A DNA stretch of 60,361 bases from Terrabacter sp. 28 (GCA_000955875.1 JYOE01000001.1:1-60361); one strand, 5' to 3'; shown: positions 34,739 to 44,304, counted from the first letter of the stretch. The notes: generated by a model from the sequence alone, not told the origin. Program-made: numbers and translations.

Positions 34739-36340
34739 TCAGGCCTGCAGCACGTGCTCCTGGCGATAGCCGGTCGTCAGGTCGGTGAGAGACAGCTCGA
34801 TGATGCCCGCGGAGTCGACGGTGTAGCGCTCCTCGAGCAACGGGCCCGACCCGATGCGAACGATCGGCAGCTCGCGCAGCAGCGCGGCCCGGTCCGCGTC
34901 GCCGCCCTCGGCCTCGGCCAGCGTCTGCTGGAGCTCCGGGTCGAACGGAAAGACGATCTGGGCCACCGGCGCGAGGTCACCGCGGGGCTCGCCCTGGTCG
35001 TCGACGGACGAGTACTCGACGAAGCGGAACCAGCCGATGTTGTGGGCCGCCTGGTAGCGGCGGGTCACCACGACGGGCTGCGCGGACCCGTCGTCGTCCA
35101 GCGGGTCGGCGGTGCGGAGCGACCGGTCCAGCACGGGGTCGAAGGACACGGCAGCGCCGCCCTCGCGCTCGCGGAAGACGCCGAAACCCCGCGAGAGCCG
35201 GTCACGCAGGGAGAACCCGCCGTCGGGGTCGGCGGCGATGGCCAGGCCCACCGCGGTGGACGCGCTCGGAATGGGGGAGCGGTGCACCCGGCGACCGAAC
35301 CGGGTCCGGAGCTGCCGGGGGACCAGCGGCAGCCCGCTCGCGCCTCCGACGATGTAGATGCCGGCGACGCCCTGGAGCTCGTCGGGGGGCCCGTCGGACG
35401 GCTGCTGCGACTGCAGCGACTGCACGAGCGGTTCCATCGCCTCGGTCGTCTCGGCGACGAGGGGCGTCACGGCCGCGTAGTACTCGTCGACGGGGATCGT
35501 GACGGTCGTCGTGTCGGGGCCGTCGCGGTCGGGCACCTCAACCCCGACACGGCGCGACTGTGGCCCGATGCGCTCCTTCGCCTCGCGGCACTCCTCGAGC
35601 AGCGCGGCCCACGACGCCTCGGACAGGTCCGAGCGCGAGCGGCCACCGGCTGCGAGGACGGTGGTGGCGAGCGCCTCGTCGAAATCGTCGCCGCCGAGCC
35701 GGTTGACCCCGAACGAGTCGAGCACCTCGTGGTGGGTGCCTGACAGCCGGAGCAGGGAGGCGTCGAACGTGCCGCCGCCGAGGTCGTAGACGATGACGAG
35801 GTCGCGCTTCGAGGTGATCGACCGGGCCTGCCGGTGCGCGAACTCGAAGCTCGCCGCCGACGGCTCGTTGACGAGGCCGGCGACGTCGAACCCGGCGCGT
35901 CGGCACGCCTCGAGGGTGAGGAAGCGCTGGGCGCTGCCGGCCTGCGCGGGAACGCCCAGCACGGTGCGCGGAGACTCCGTACCGTCCAGCCGCTCGTCGA
36001 CGCTCGACGCGTTGCGGAGCGCGTGCAGCACGGCCGAGAAGAGCCCGGTGATCACCTCGAAGAGCGGTACTTCGCGATCGCCGACGCGCATCACCGTCTC
36101 GGGAGTGACCCGAGGCTCGGCGAGCAGCCGCTTGAACGACCGGGAGGACGGCATACCTCGCCGGGCGGCCTCGAGGGCCGCGAAACCGTAGACCAGCGTC
36201 CCTCCGTCGTCGGCGACGACGGAGGGGAAGTGGTCACGGGCGTCGCCCTCCTCGTCGAGGAAGCTGACCACCGGGTAGTTGCCGCGATCGCCGTGGGCGA
36301 CGACCGTGTGCGTGGTGCCGAAGTCCAGGCCTAGATCCAT
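34739..36340 (-). CDS. Hsp70 family protein (DnaK-like ATPase, divergent C-terminus)
   Basis: 533 residues. The actin-like ATPase is complete: MDLGLDFGTTHTVVA (phosphate 1), TVLGVPAQAG (about 117-126), VYDLGGGTFDASLL (phosphate 2, about 196-209), GGDDFDEALA and GIYIVGGASGLPLVPR (adenosine motif, about 326-341). The remaining ~180 residues resemble a short, unusual substrate domain rather than a canonical DnaK lid. No J-domain or GrpE partner is nearby. It starts at ATG 36340. Such actinobacterial Hsp70-like proteins have unknown clients. Confidence 0.9.
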   Translation of the reverse strand: MDLGLDFGTTHTVVAHGDRGNYPVVSFLDEEGDARDHFPSVVADDGGTLVYGFAALEAARRGMPSSRSFKRLLAEPRVTPETVMRVGDREVPLFEVITGLFSAVLHALRNASSVDERLDGTESPRTVLGVPAQAGSAQRFLTLEACRRAGFDVAGLVNEPSAASFEFAHRQARSITSKRDLVIVYDLGGGTFDASLLRLSGTHHEVLDSFGVNRLGGDDFDEALATTVLAAGGRSRSDLSEASWAALLEECREAKERIGPQSRRVGVEVPDRDGPDTTTVTIPVDEYYAAVTPLVAETTEAMEPLVQSLQSQQPSDGPPDELQGVAGIYIVGGASGLPLVPRQLRTRFGRRVHRSPIPSASTAVGLAIAADPDGGFSLRDRLSRGFGVFREREGGAAVSFDPVLDRSLRTADPLDDDGSAQPVVVTRRYQAAHNIGWFRFVEYSSVDDQGEPRGDLAPVAQIVFPFDPELQQTLAEAEGGDADRAALLRELPIVRIGSGPLLEERYTVDSAGIIELSLTDLTTGYRQEHVLQA

Positions 36341-36484
36341 GGCCCAAGGCTAGGCCGGTCACCGGGAGGGCGAAGAGGTGGACCGCAGGGCGAGCCGCGG
36401 TGCAGGATCGCCGTGGGCGCGTCGTGCCTGCTCGACGGTCGGTCAGGACACCGGCCGGACCGACCCTGCACCAGGAGGAGCGAG

Positions 36485-37138
36485 ATGTCGCGCACCAGAG
36501 TCCACAACTTCTCGATCTCGTTGGACGGCTTCGCGACCGGCGAAGGGCTCTCCGCCGAGGTCCCGTTCGGCCACGCGGGCCACCGGCTCCACGAGTGGAT
36601 GACCGCCACCCGGTTCTGGCACACCCTCGGCGTCGTCGAGCACGGCGAGGGGGTCTTCGGCAGCACCGGCGCCGACAACGCCTTCGCGGAGCGGCACGAG
36701 CACGGCATCGGCGCGGAGATCATGGGCGCCGGCAAGTTCGGCCCACCCTGCTGGCAGGACGACCCGGAGTGGCGCGGCTGGTGGGGCGACAACCCGCCTT
36801 TCCACACGCCGACGTTCGTGCTGACCCACCGCCCACGCGGGCCGCTGGAGATGGAGGGTGGCACGACCTTCCACTTCCTCGACGCGTCGCCGGCAGAGGC
36901 GCTCGACGCGGCCCGTGAGGCAGCCAAGGGCCAGGACGTGCGACTCGGGGGCGGCCCGACCATGCTCCGTGAGTTCCTCGCCGCCGGGCTGGTCGACCAC
37001 CTGCACGTCGTGCAGGTGCCGATCCTGCTGGGCCGGGGCGTGCGGCTGTGGGACGGGCTGGAGGGCCTCGAGCACGGGTATGCCGTCGAGGCGGTGTCGA
37101 CGCCGAGCGGCGTCACCCACCTCACCTTCACCCGATGA
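36485..37138 (+). CDS. Dihydrofolate reductase-fold protein (RibD C-terminal type)
   Basis: 217 residues from ATG 36485 (CAGGAGGAGCGAG just upstream). DHFR/RibD_C features: VHNFSISLDGFATG (about 5-18), IMGAGKFG (about 75-82), PTFVLTHRPRGPLEMEGGT (about 104-122), VRLGGGPTMLREFLAAGLVD (about 154-173) and LHVVQVPILLGRGVRL. The family reduces a flavin- or pterin-related substrate with NADPH, but stand-alone members like this (YyaP/YwjB type) have no firm function. It overlaps the next gene as ATGA, so the two are translated together. Confidence 0.88.
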   Translation: MSRTRVHNFSISLDGFATGEGLSAEVPFGHAGHRLHEWMTATRFWHTLGVVEHGEGVFGSTGADNAFAERHEHGIGAEIMGAGKFGPPCWQDDPEWRGWWGDNPPFHTPTFVLTHRPRGPLEMEGGTTFHFLDASPAEALDAAREAAKGQDVRLGGGPTMLREFLAAGLVDHLHVVQVPILLGRGVRLWDGLEGLEHGYAVEAVSTPSGVTHLTFTR

Positions 37139-37677
37139 GCCCTCGACGCCCGACGCTGCACCTCACGGTGGGGCTCCCGAGCACCGGGAAGACCACGGCC
37201 GCTCGCCGCCTCGAGGTGCAGCGGGGTGCCTTGCGCCTCACGAAGGACGAGTGGGTGAAAGCCCTCCACGGGCGCGAGAACCCGCCCGCGGCGCAGGACG
37301 TCATCGAGGGTCGGCTGGTCGAGGTCGGGCTGCGCGTCCTGCAGCTCGGGGTCGACGTCGTCATCGACTTCGGCCTCTGGAGCCGCGACGAGCGCTCGGC
37401 GCTGCGCCAGGCGGCCGCGGACCTCGGGGCGGCCGTCGAGCTGCACTACTTCGAGGCCAGCCCGGAGGAGCAGCGGCGGCGAGCCGACCAGCGCCAGGCC
37501 GACGCACCGCACACGACGTGGCCCATGTCCGACGAGGAGCTCGCCGGCTGGGCGGCCCGCTTCGAGACGCCGACACCCGGCGAGCTCGACGGCAGCGAGG
37601 CCGTGGACGACCCACCGGCCGGGTTCGAGACCTGGGACGCGTGGCGCGAGCACCGCTGGCCGCCCACCGTGTCGTGA
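37135..37677 (+). CDS. P-loop ATP-dependent kinase-like protein (AAA_33)
   Basis: 180 residues, start coupled to the preceding stop. Walker A GLPSTGKTTAARRL (about 13-26), TKDEWVKALHG after strand 2, DFGLWSRDERSALRQ (about 83-97) and ASPEEQRRRADQR (lid-type Arg region, about 117-129) are the pattern of small zeta-toxin/polynucleotide kinase-like P-loop proteins often annotated as ATP-binding proteins. The target is unknown. Ends before a convergent gene at 37747. Confidence 0.82.
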   Translation: MSPRRPTLHLTVGLPSTGKTTAARRLEVQRGALRLTKDEWVKALHGRENPPAAQDVIEGRLVEVGLRVLQLGVDVVIDFGLWSRDERSALRQAAADLGAAVELHYFEASPEEQRRRADQRQADAPHTTWPMSDEELAGWAARFETPTPGELDGSEAVDDPPAGFETWDAWREHRWPPTVS

Positions 37678-37746
37678 CGGCGGTCGCCCGGCTCGCCGGC
37701 GCCGTGCCGGGATGCCCGGGATCCGCCGTGCCTCCGAGCGGGCGCG

Positions 37747-38832
37747 TCAGAGCGGCGTGAGCGGGCCGGGTGGCCTGAGCGGGTGGGCCATCGGGGGCAG
37801 CTCCTGCCATCTCGGTGGGATGAGGAACCGGTCACGGGGCTGGTGCTCGTAGTAGCCCGCCAACTGCGGCATCGGGGTCTGGCGGATCTGCCAGGTGCGG
37901 CCCTGGTCGAGGCTGACGACGAGCTGGTCCTGGTCCGGGGTGACGGTCTGGTAGTAGGCGACCTCGCAGTCGGGCCCGCCCTCGGCCATGGTGGTCGAGT
38001 AGGGGTCGGCGGGCAGGTCGGTGCTGGCGAACGAGCCGTCCCGCTGCTGGATGACCAGCCTGGTGCGCGTCCCCGCGCCCGACAGTCCCCACACCCCACA
38101 CCCTTGGGCCGTCGGGGTGGCCCAGCGTGTGTCGGGCAGGTCGGGCACCGCGAGCCGTTCGAGGGTGTGGCCGGTGACGTTGAGCGAGCACAGGCCGACC
38201 TGGTCGGCGCACTCGATGCTCGACACCCCGTAGTTGTGGGTGACGGCGCGGTTCAGCACGGTGAGCGGAACAGGGGTGCTCATGGTCGCGGACAGCAGGT
38301 AGGGGCCCAGGTTCTCGTGGGCCCAGTACCAGAGGCCGTTGCCGACCTCACGGAGCAGTCCGTCCCCCGTACGCGACGGCTGGGAGAGCGTGTCGGTGAC
38401 GGCTCCCATGGTGACGAGCTGGTGGCCCGACCCGTCCACGACCGCGATCGCCTCCTGTCCGAGGCAGTCGTTGTCGTGCGTCGGCGTCGGGCACCGCTTC
38501 CACACCGTGAGCAGGGTCCGGGAGTCGCTGCGGGACTGCAGCTGCTTGACGATCGACGCGGCCGGGTGGCCGACGATGTCGTCGGCGGTCCAGGTGGGGA
38601 CCAGCAGCTGGGATGGGGGCTTCGGAGCCGGCACCGAGGGAATCGGCGGGCGGCGCAGCTGGCTCAGGCCGGCGACGGTGAGGGTCAGGGCGAGCACCGC
38701 GGCCACGGCAGCGGCCGCGGCGACGAGCGCGCGGCGCCGGCGGGCGCGTCGTTGCCCGGCGATCATGACCTCGAAGGGGAGCTGGTCGACCGACCGCTCG
38801 GTCTCGCGGGCGAAGCTGCGAAGGTCAGACAT
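37747..38832 (-). CDS. Single-pass membrane protein co-transcribed with the ECF sigma factor (possible anti-sigma)
   Basis: 361 residues. An N-terminal cytoplasmic segment of ~33 residues is followed by one helix (ALVAAAAAVAAVLALTLTVA, about 35-54) and a large outside domain with six Cys in pairs (CPTPTHDNDC, IECADQVGLC, GCGVWG ... DCEVAYY), with Ser/Thr/Asp-rich repeats resembling a WD40/BNR exo-domain (VVSLDQGRTW). The start ATG 38832 lies 8 bases inside the end of the sigma gene. Position and topology suggest an anti-sigma or sensor partner, but the short cytoplasmic part lacks a zinc anti-sigma motif, so this is inference. Confidence 0.75.
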   Translation of the reverse strand: MSDLRSFARETERSVDQLPFEVMIAGQRRARRRRALVAAAAAVAAVLALTLTVAGLSQLRRPPIPSVPAPKPPSQLLVPTWTADDIVGHPAASIVKQLQSRSDSRTLLTVWKRCPTPTHDNDCLGQEAIAVVDGSGHQLVTMGAVTDTLSQPSRTGDGLLREVGNGLWYWAHENLGPYLLSATMSTPVPLTVLNRAVTHNYGVSSIECADQVGLCSLNVTGHTLERLAVPDLPDTRWATPTAQGCGVWGLSGAGTRTRLVIQQRDGSFASTDLPADPYSTTMAEGGPDCEVAYYQTVTPDQDQLVVSLDQGRTWQIRQTPMPQLAGYYEHQPRDRFLIPPRWQELPPMAHPLRPPGPLTPL

Positions 38833-39373
38833 GGTCGGCCTCCTGTCGGTCGCTGAGATGGCCCGCCATCTGGGTGCGGGCCCGGGCCAGGCGCGCCTTG
38901 ACCGTCCCTTCCGGCACAGCGAGCTCGTGCGCAATCTGGGCGACGCTGAGGTCGGCGATGTAGTGCAGCACCGCCGTGAGCCGCACCTGCGCGCTCAGCT
39001 GGCTCAACGCGTACACGACGGCGACGTGGTCCTCCGGGGCCCCGGGGCCGAGCTCGATGCTCAGCTCGGCCCGGAACCTCGGCAGGATGCGCCCGGCCAC
39101 CCGGGCCCGGCGCCAACGGTTGCGCAGCCGGTTCAGCGCCACGGTACGCAGCCATGCCTCCTTGTTCGACGCGGCGACGAAGTCCGCACGGTGCGTCAGG
39201 GCGGTGAGGAACGACTCCTGCACCACGTCCTCCGCCTCGGACCGGTTGCCGCACAGGGCGAGCATCTGGGTCACGAGGCGCCGGTAGGACAGGTCGTACA
39301 CCGCGCGGATCGCGTCGTCGTCGTCTTCGTGCATGAGCGGGCCACCTACCGATTTCCCTGTCGATGCTTCCAC
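38825..39373 (-). CDS. ECF RNA polymerase sigma factor (SigE-like)
   Basis: 182 residues. Region 2 (DLSYRRLVTQMLALCGNRSE, then AEDVVQESFLTALTH) and region 4 (LSAQVRLTAVLHYIADLSVA, then QIAHELAVPEGTVKARLARA) are intact; between them AWLRTVALNRLRNRWRR is typical of ECF factors. Start is ATG 39373, with AGGAG close upstream; ATG 39334 (MHEDDDD) is an alternative that fits the family well. The gene for its likely partner begins 8 bases before its stop, so the two are made together. No target promoter motif was identified. Confidence 0.9.
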   Translation of the reverse strand: MEASTGKSVGGPLMHEDDDDAIRAVYDLSYRRLVTQMLALCGNRSEAEDVVQESFLTALTHRADFVAASNKEAWLRTVALNRLRNRWRRARVAGRILPRFRAELSIELGPGAPEDHVAVVYALSQLSAQVRLTAVLHYIADLSVAQIAHELAVPEGTVKARLARARTQMAGHLSDRQEADHV

Positions 39374-39478
39374 TCCTGACGAACCCCCAGAGGGCGTTTC
39401 GGTTGCATGCCGTCTGTGGTGCCGGCGGGACGCGTACGCCCGGGCGGCTGGGACGTGCCGACGCGAGGGGACGGACGG

Positions 39479-40711
39479 CTACGTGGAGGCGCGGACGTGG
39501 CGGAACGGCGTGGCGGCCAGGCCGACGGCCACGAGCGCGAAGACGGCGGCCGCGAGCAGCAGTGTGGGCCGGATGCCCCAGCCGTCGGCGAGCACGCCGG
39601 CGGCCGGCGCCACGACCATGGCGACGGCCCGGTTGAAGGAACGGAGCGTCGTGTTGGTGCGCGCCTGGAGCGAGTCGGGCGTCATCAGCTGCCGGTAGCT
39701 CATCTCGTGGGAGTTGCTCATCCCCATCGCCAGGCCGTAGAGGAACTGGCCCAGGAGCACGGCCGCGAACGCCGTGCCGGACGCCTGCCCTGCCAGCACC
39801 ATGGCCACCACGCCCGCGGTCGTGACGACGTGGCAGGCGATGATCGTGCGGCCGGTGCCCAGCCGCCGCCCGACCCACGTCGTCAGCACGGCCCCCGCGA
39901 CGGCGCCGACGCCGCCGGCCGCGCCGACGATGCCGAACTGGAACGCCGTCAGGTCGAGGGTGAGCAGGACGTAGGGGGCCAGCACGACGCCGACGATGGC
40001 GTTGCCGACGAACCAGGCGTGGGTGGCCACCGCGATCGCGGCCAGACCCGACGAACGGTAGACCCAGCGCACGCCGTCGACGATCTCGCGCAGGAGCGTG
40101 CGGACCGTGACGCCCGTGCGGGGCGGCGGCTCGTCGACCCGCATCCGGCGCAGCGTCAGTGCCGAGTACACATAGGTCAGGGAGTCGAGCAGCACCGCAA
40201 GCGGGGCACCGACCGCGTTGACCAACAGGCCGCCCACAGCGGGCCCCGCGGTCGAGGCCGCGGCATCGGTCCCGTCGATGCGCGCGTGCGCCGGCTGCAG
40301 GTGCCTGGTCTCGAGCAGCCGTGGCAGAAACGACATCTCGGCCGCCCCGTTGATGACCGCCCCGGTGCCGGAGAGCGCGACGACGACCAGCAGAGCGGGC
40401 AGGGAGAGCGCCTCGAACCACCAGAGCAGGGGAATCGTGAGGAGGAGGAACGCCTGCGCGAGGTCGGTGCCCACCATGAGTGGCAGCCGGCGCCTGCCGT
40501 CGACGATCGCTCCCACGAGCAGCCCGAGGACGAGGTAGGGCAGCCAGCGCGCGGCGTTGAGCCACCCGACCTCCGTCGCCGTGCCGTGCAGGTCGAGGAC
40601 GACCAGCGCCTGCAGCGCGAAGAGGGTCACGTACGAGCCGAGGCCGGAGACCGCGCTCGCCCTCCAGAAGCGCACGAACGCCGCGGAGGGCCACGCGTCG
40701 CTGCCGGTCAC
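39479..40711 (-). CDS. Major facilitator superfamily transporter (EntS/MFS_3-like)
   Basis: 410 residues from GTG 40711; the frame is open to GTG 40744 but the extra 11 residues are not conserved-looking. About 12 hydrophobic helices are visible, with the MFS loop signatures DGRRRLPLMVGTDLAQA (loop 2-3, about 72-88) and GRRLGTGRTIIA (loop 8-9). The family includes siderophore and multidrug exporters of the EntS/MFS_3 type. No siderophore genes are near. Preceded by a 40-bp gap from the amidase gene on the same strand. Confidence 0.87.
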   Translation of the reverse strand: MTGSDAWPSAAFVRFWRASAVSGLGSYVTLFALQALVVLDLHGTATEVGWLNAARWLPYLVLGLLVGAIVDGRRRLPLMVGTDLAQAFLLLTIPLLWWFEALSLPALLVVVALSGTGAVINGAAEMSFLPRLLETRHLQPAHARIDGTDAAASTAGPAVGGLLVNAVGAPLAVLLDSLTYVYSALTLRRMRVDEPPPRTGVTVRTLLREIVDGVRWVYRSSGLAAIAVATHAWFVGNAIVGVVLAPYVLLTLDLTAFQFGIVGAAGGVGAVAGAVLTTWVGRRLGTGRTIIACHVVTTAGVVAMVLAGQASGTAFAAVLLGQFLYGLAMGMSNSHEMSYRQLMTPDSLQARTNTTLRSFNRAVAMVVAPAAGVLADGWGIRPTLLLAAAVFALVAVGLAATPFRHVRAST

Positions 40712-40789
40712 GGACGCGAGTCTCCCATGCTCGGTGGAGCGCACGGCATACGGCGGGCGGTGGGTGAATCCGCCGCCACCGCCGTGGGG

Positions 40790-43288
40790 TCAGGGCGTGT
40801 AGTAGCCCATGAGGTCGGCGACGACGTGGGTCGAGCCGGCGGCGTTGTAGACGTTGACGAGGCTGCTCGTCGTCGTGCTCGTGGTCACCGCATTGGTGAC
40901 GCTGCGGCCGGCGAGCGTCGAGAGCGACGAGGTGCCTGGCTGGCTCTGGCCGGAGCGGTAGAGCGAGAGCCAGCCGTTGGCCGTCGAGGCTCCACCGGCG
41001 GACAGGGACGCGCCCCACACGGGATAGGTGGTGTCGGGGACGCCGAAGGTCGTGGCCCGGCCCGCCCCCAGTGCCCCACCTGCCACTCCCCACCCGAGCC
41101 GGGTGTCGACGAGCCGCCGCGGCGCGACGGCGACGAACTTGAGTCCGCGACCGTCGGCGTAGAAGCCCAGGGCGTCGACGACGACGTCGGCCTGCCCCTG
41201 GGCCACCCAGAGGGTCACGCGGCCCGACTGGTCCGCCGGGATGGTGATGAGGTTCGCGACGGGCGTGCCCGCAGAGACGCTGAGGGTCGGGACAGCCGGT
41301 CGTGCCGTGCCGGCCCGGTAGGCGGTCAGCGTCGTCGTGGCCGTCGCGTTGAGCGTGGTGACGTTGAAGGTGACCGCGCGTGTGCCGCTGAGCAGGCCGG
41401 GGATGGTGAAGGTGAGCGGGCGGGCGGCCGAGACCTGCTGTCGCGGGGCGCCGACACCGGTGCGCGTGTCGACGAGGCGTGCGGGCCGCGTGTAGGCCGC
41501 GTAGCCGGCCCCCGTGCCGGTGCGGAAGTAGCCCTCGAGGTCGGCGATGAGGTTGATCGAGCCCTTGGCGTTGAAGAGGCGCACCTTGCCGCCGGGCGCG
41601 ACGCCCACCGTCACCTGGGTGGTGACGTTGCGGCCCGGCACCACGTCGACGTTGGACGTGAAGCGGCGGGCCATGTGGGCCGGGTATGCCGTGACGGTCG
41701 TCGGCGTCGTCGCGTTCAGCGCCGTGACGTTGAGGGTGACGGCCGTCGCGTTCGAGGGCAGCCCCGGCACGGTGAGCACCAGCGAGGTGTTGGCCGGGAG
41801 CGGGCGCTGGCTGGTGCCGAGCCCCGTGCGCGTGTCGAGCAGGCGTCGCGCCGTCACCGGCACGTAGACGGACCGGCCCACGACGTACTGGTAGGTGCGC
41901 CACGTCGACGCCGCCGAGGACCTGATGGAGGGCACCTGCGGGTATGCCGCGTCGCCGGGGCAGCTCGTCAGGCTGAGGTCGCGGTGACCCATGACGCGGG
42001 GTTTCGTCACCCGCACCCCGGCGTCGTAGCGCGAGCTCCCGGCCGAGGTGAGCACGACGGACGAGCCGGGGTCGAAGCTCGACCGGTCGGCCTGCCACGC
42101 GATCGTGCGGCTGACCGCGCTGGTCACCGCGCTCGGCATCGTCACGCTGGTGAAGGTGCCGATGACCGAGACGCCGAAGGTCTCGGCGTTGAAGCCGCCG
42201 GCGTGGGCGCCCTGCGTGAAGCCGGTGAGCCCGCCCTTGCGGCCTTCGTAGATGCGCCCGAAGCGGTCGACGAGGAAGTTGTAGCCGATGTCGCACCAGC
42301 CGTTGCTCTGCGTGTGGTAGGCGAAGATCCCACGGACGAGGCCGGGCGCCTGCGCGGCCGTGTAGTTGTTCGCGTTGACGGTGTGGTGCACGACCCCCGC
42401 CCTGAACCCGCCCACGGCGTCGGGCTGGCACGGCATCATGCTCTCGTTCGCGCCCCACTGCGCGCGGGTCACGACGGTGGGCTGCGGCACGGACGCGAGC
42501 GTGGCGCTGGACGTAGTGGTGGTCGTGGCGGTGGCCGTCGTCGAGGCGGTGGCGGTGCGGGCTCCGCTCGTGCCGTCGGGCGCGGTGATGCCGGTGGTGC
42601 CCGTGGTGCCGGTGGTGGCCGCGGGCATCGTGGCCGCGGGCATCGTGGCCGTCCCGTCGGAGGTCGAGGTCCCGACCGGCGACGTGGCCACGGCGGCGTC
42701 CGAGGGCGCGGTCTTCGCGTCGACCAGGCTCACTGCGAGGTTGCGGGGCGCGGCGCCGCCGTCCGTCAGCACGCGGACCTCGACGGCGTCGGAGCCGGCC
42801 GCGGTGAGCGGGTCGGTGCCCTTCCGGGCGTTGCGGCTCTCCGCGGTGCCAGCGTCCGGCCCATGCTCGTCGTCGACCTCGAGTCCGATCCAGCCGCTCC
42901 AGGCGCCCTTCGCGTGGGTGCGCGCCTCGACCGTGAGCCCGGCGGGAGCCGCGCCCTGGTAGGTCACGCCCACGACGTCGAACTTCGTGCCGGAGCGGCT
43001 GACGGCGGCGACCACCTTGCGCGACCCGGGTGCGCCGGACGACCGAGCCGGGCTGGGCGGCTGCGTCGGGGCGCTCGCGACCGCGGGGATGGGCACCTTG
43101 GTCACCGACGGAGTGACGGGTGCCGCGGCGCGGCCCGGCACCGCCCCCGAGACGATGCCGGGCCTCGCCGCCGGGGCCGCGGTGGCCGCACCGGTGCCGG
43201 GTGACCCGGTCGTGGCCAGCGCGACCGGGGCTGCCAGGGCCAGGACCGTGGTCGCTGCGGCGCGGGTGAGAGCAGGGTGTGACGGCAT
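40790..43288 (-). CDS. Secreted peptidoglycan-recognition (N-acetylmuramoyl-L-alanine amidase) protein with three C-terminal repeats
   Basis: 832 residues with a signal peptide (LTRAAATTVLALAAPVALA). A Ser/Thr/Ala-rich region (about 200-275) leads into a PGRP/amidase_2 domain: TRAQWGANE (about 275-283), first zinc His in GVVHHTVNANNYT (about 302), YNFLVDRFGRIYEGR, and the second set in MGHRDLSLTSCPG (about 433-445). Three repeats of about 120 residues follow, each starting R(L/R)LVDTR-G (near 484, 603 and 727) and ending YF/YYTP-like; these resemble cell-surface or wall-binding repeats. The enzyme would cut the amide bond between MurNAc and the peptide in wall turnover. Confidence 0.9.
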   Translation of the reverse strand: MPSHPALTRAAATTVLALAAPVALATTGSPGTGAATAAPAARPGIVSGAVPGRAAAPVTPSVTKVPIPAVASAPTQPPSPARSSGAPGSRKVVAAVSRSGTKFDVVGVTYQGAAPAGLTVEARTHAKGAWSGWIGLEVDDEHGPDAGTAESRNARKGTDPLTAAGSDAVEVRVLTDGGAAPRNLAVSLVDAKTAPSDAAVATSPVGTSTSDGTATMPAATMPAATTGTTGTTGITAPDGTSGARTATASTTATATTTTTSSATLASVPQPTVVTRAQWGANESMMPCQPDAVGGFRAGVVHHTVNANNYTAAQAPGLVRGIFAYHTQSNGWCDIGYNFLVDRFGRIYEGRKGGLTGFTQGAHAGGFNAETFGVSVIGTFTSVTMPSAVTSAVSRTIAWQADRSSFDPGSSVVLTSAGSSRYDAGVRVTKPRVMGHRDLSLTSCPGDAAYPQVPSIRSSAASTWRTYQYVVGRSVYVPVTARRLLDTRTGLGTSQRPLPANTSLVLTVPGLPSNATAVTLNVTALNATTPTTVTAYPAHMARRFTSNVDVVPGRNVTTQVTVGVAPGGKVRLFNAKGSINLIADLEGYFRTGTGAGYAAYTRPARLVDTRTGVGAPRQQVSAARPLTFTIPGLLSGTRAVTFNVTTLNATATTTLTAYRAGTARPAVPTLSVSAGTPVANLITIPADQSGRVTLWVAQGQADVVVDALGFYADGRGLKFVAVAPRRLVDTRLGWGVAGGALGAGRATTFGVPDTTYPVWGASLSAGGASTANGWLSLYRSGQSQPGTSSLSTLAGRSVTNAVTTSTTTSSLVNVYNAAGSTHVVADLMGYYTP

Positions 43289-43445
43289 CCGGGACTCCTT
43301 TGCATCAGGACTGTCGTTCTGTCCCGTTCGTCACACTATGGGCATCTCTGGGCGCCCCCAACGGCCCGCACCTGTGAATCAGTCCCGGACTCGGTCAGCA
43401 AAAGACCATCGACCGGTAAGTCCTGCGTGACGTCGCGCGACAGCC

Positions 43446-44183
43446 CTACAGCTGCGCCTTCAGCACGTCGATCTCGCACCCCGGCGCTGCCGGGTCGAAG
43501 CCGTGCTCGACGAGCCAGCGGATCGCCGTCAGGCTGCGGAGAGACCACCACCCCCGGATCACGTCGCGGTCGACGTCACCGCCGTAGCCGAGCAGCACGT
43601 CGTCGAGGTGCTCCGGGTGGCCGAGGCTCAGGACGGCGAGGTCGTAGAGCGCGTCGCCCCGCCCACCCTCGGACCAGTCGAGGATGCCGGTCACCTCGTC
43701 GTCGTCGACGAACACGTGGGCGACCTGGAGGTCACCGTGCACGAAGACCGGGTGCCAGGGACGCAAGGCCGCCTCGGCGACCTCTCGGCTGCGCCTCACG
43801 AGCTCGGCCGACAGGACGTCGTGCTCGATGAGCCAGGCGCACTCGGCGTCGAGGTCCGCCGTCTTCTCGTCCACGCTCGCGCTGGACCACGGTGGCGGCG
43901 GCGCGTCGTGGACCAGGCGAAGGGCGGCGCCGGCGGCGCTCCACGACGCCGTCGAGGCCGTGGACGGCTGCCCCAGACGCGCGATCGGGGTGCCGGGCAG
44001 GGCGGCGAGAGCGAGCACCGGCGGTGTGCGCCAGAGGATCGTCGGTGTGGGAACAGGTGCCATCGTCATCGCCTGGACCTCGCGGTCGGTGCGCACCTGG
44101 TCGGCGTCGACCTTCAGGAAGACGTCCCCGACGTGCAGCGTCGCGCGCTCGCTGTGCGCCACCACGACCTCGATCCCGTCCAC
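43446..44183 (-). CDS. Aminoglycoside-phosphotransferase-fold kinase
   Basis: 245 residues from GTG 44183; the ribosome site is weak (GAGA), and slightly longer starts are possible. The APH/choline-kinase fold is clear: catalytic loop VHGDLQVAHVFVDDDEVTGI (Asp about 165, Asn position replaced by His) and DWSEGGRGDALYDLA (DFG-like metal Asp, about 182). The hinge segment LPGTPIARLG and the Lys region DVFLKVDADQVRTDREVQAM are also typical. Substrates of chromosomal actinobacterial members are mostly unknown; resistance is not implied. Unlinked to neighbours by transcription: larC runs away from it. Confidence 0.85.
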   Translation of the reverse strand: MDGIEVVVAHSERATLHVGDVFLKVDADQVRTDREVQAMTMAPVPTPTILWRTPPVLALAALPGTPIARLGQPSTASTASWSAAGAALRLVHDAPPPPWSSASVDEKTADLDAECAWLIEHDVLSAELVRRSREVAEAALRPWHPVFVHGDLQVAHVFVDDDEVTGILDWSEGGRGDALYDLAVLSLGHPEHLDDVLLGYGGDVDRDVIRGWWSLRSLTAIRWLVEHGFDPAAPGCEIDVLKAQL

Positions 44184-44304
44184 GTCGGCCAGTCTCGCGG
44201 AACGTCGACGCCGTTCCCCACCCAATTGCGAAGTCAGGTGCGCCTCCGCGCGGCCCGGCAGGTCCCGCGCGGCTCCGGCACCGGCGCGGCATACGGTGTC
44301 GGTC

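Noticed and set aside
39407..43204. A 1265-codon plus-strand frame over the MFS and amidase genes
   Set aside because: Low-complexity Gly/Arg/Asp composition and no ribosome site; the opposite strand has a complete amidase with signal peptide and a 12-helix transporter.
43446..44183. An aminoglycoside resistance gene
   Set aside because: The fold is APH-like, but the protein is a chromosomal orphan with a changed catalytic-loop residue (His where Asn is usual); resistance cannot be claimed.
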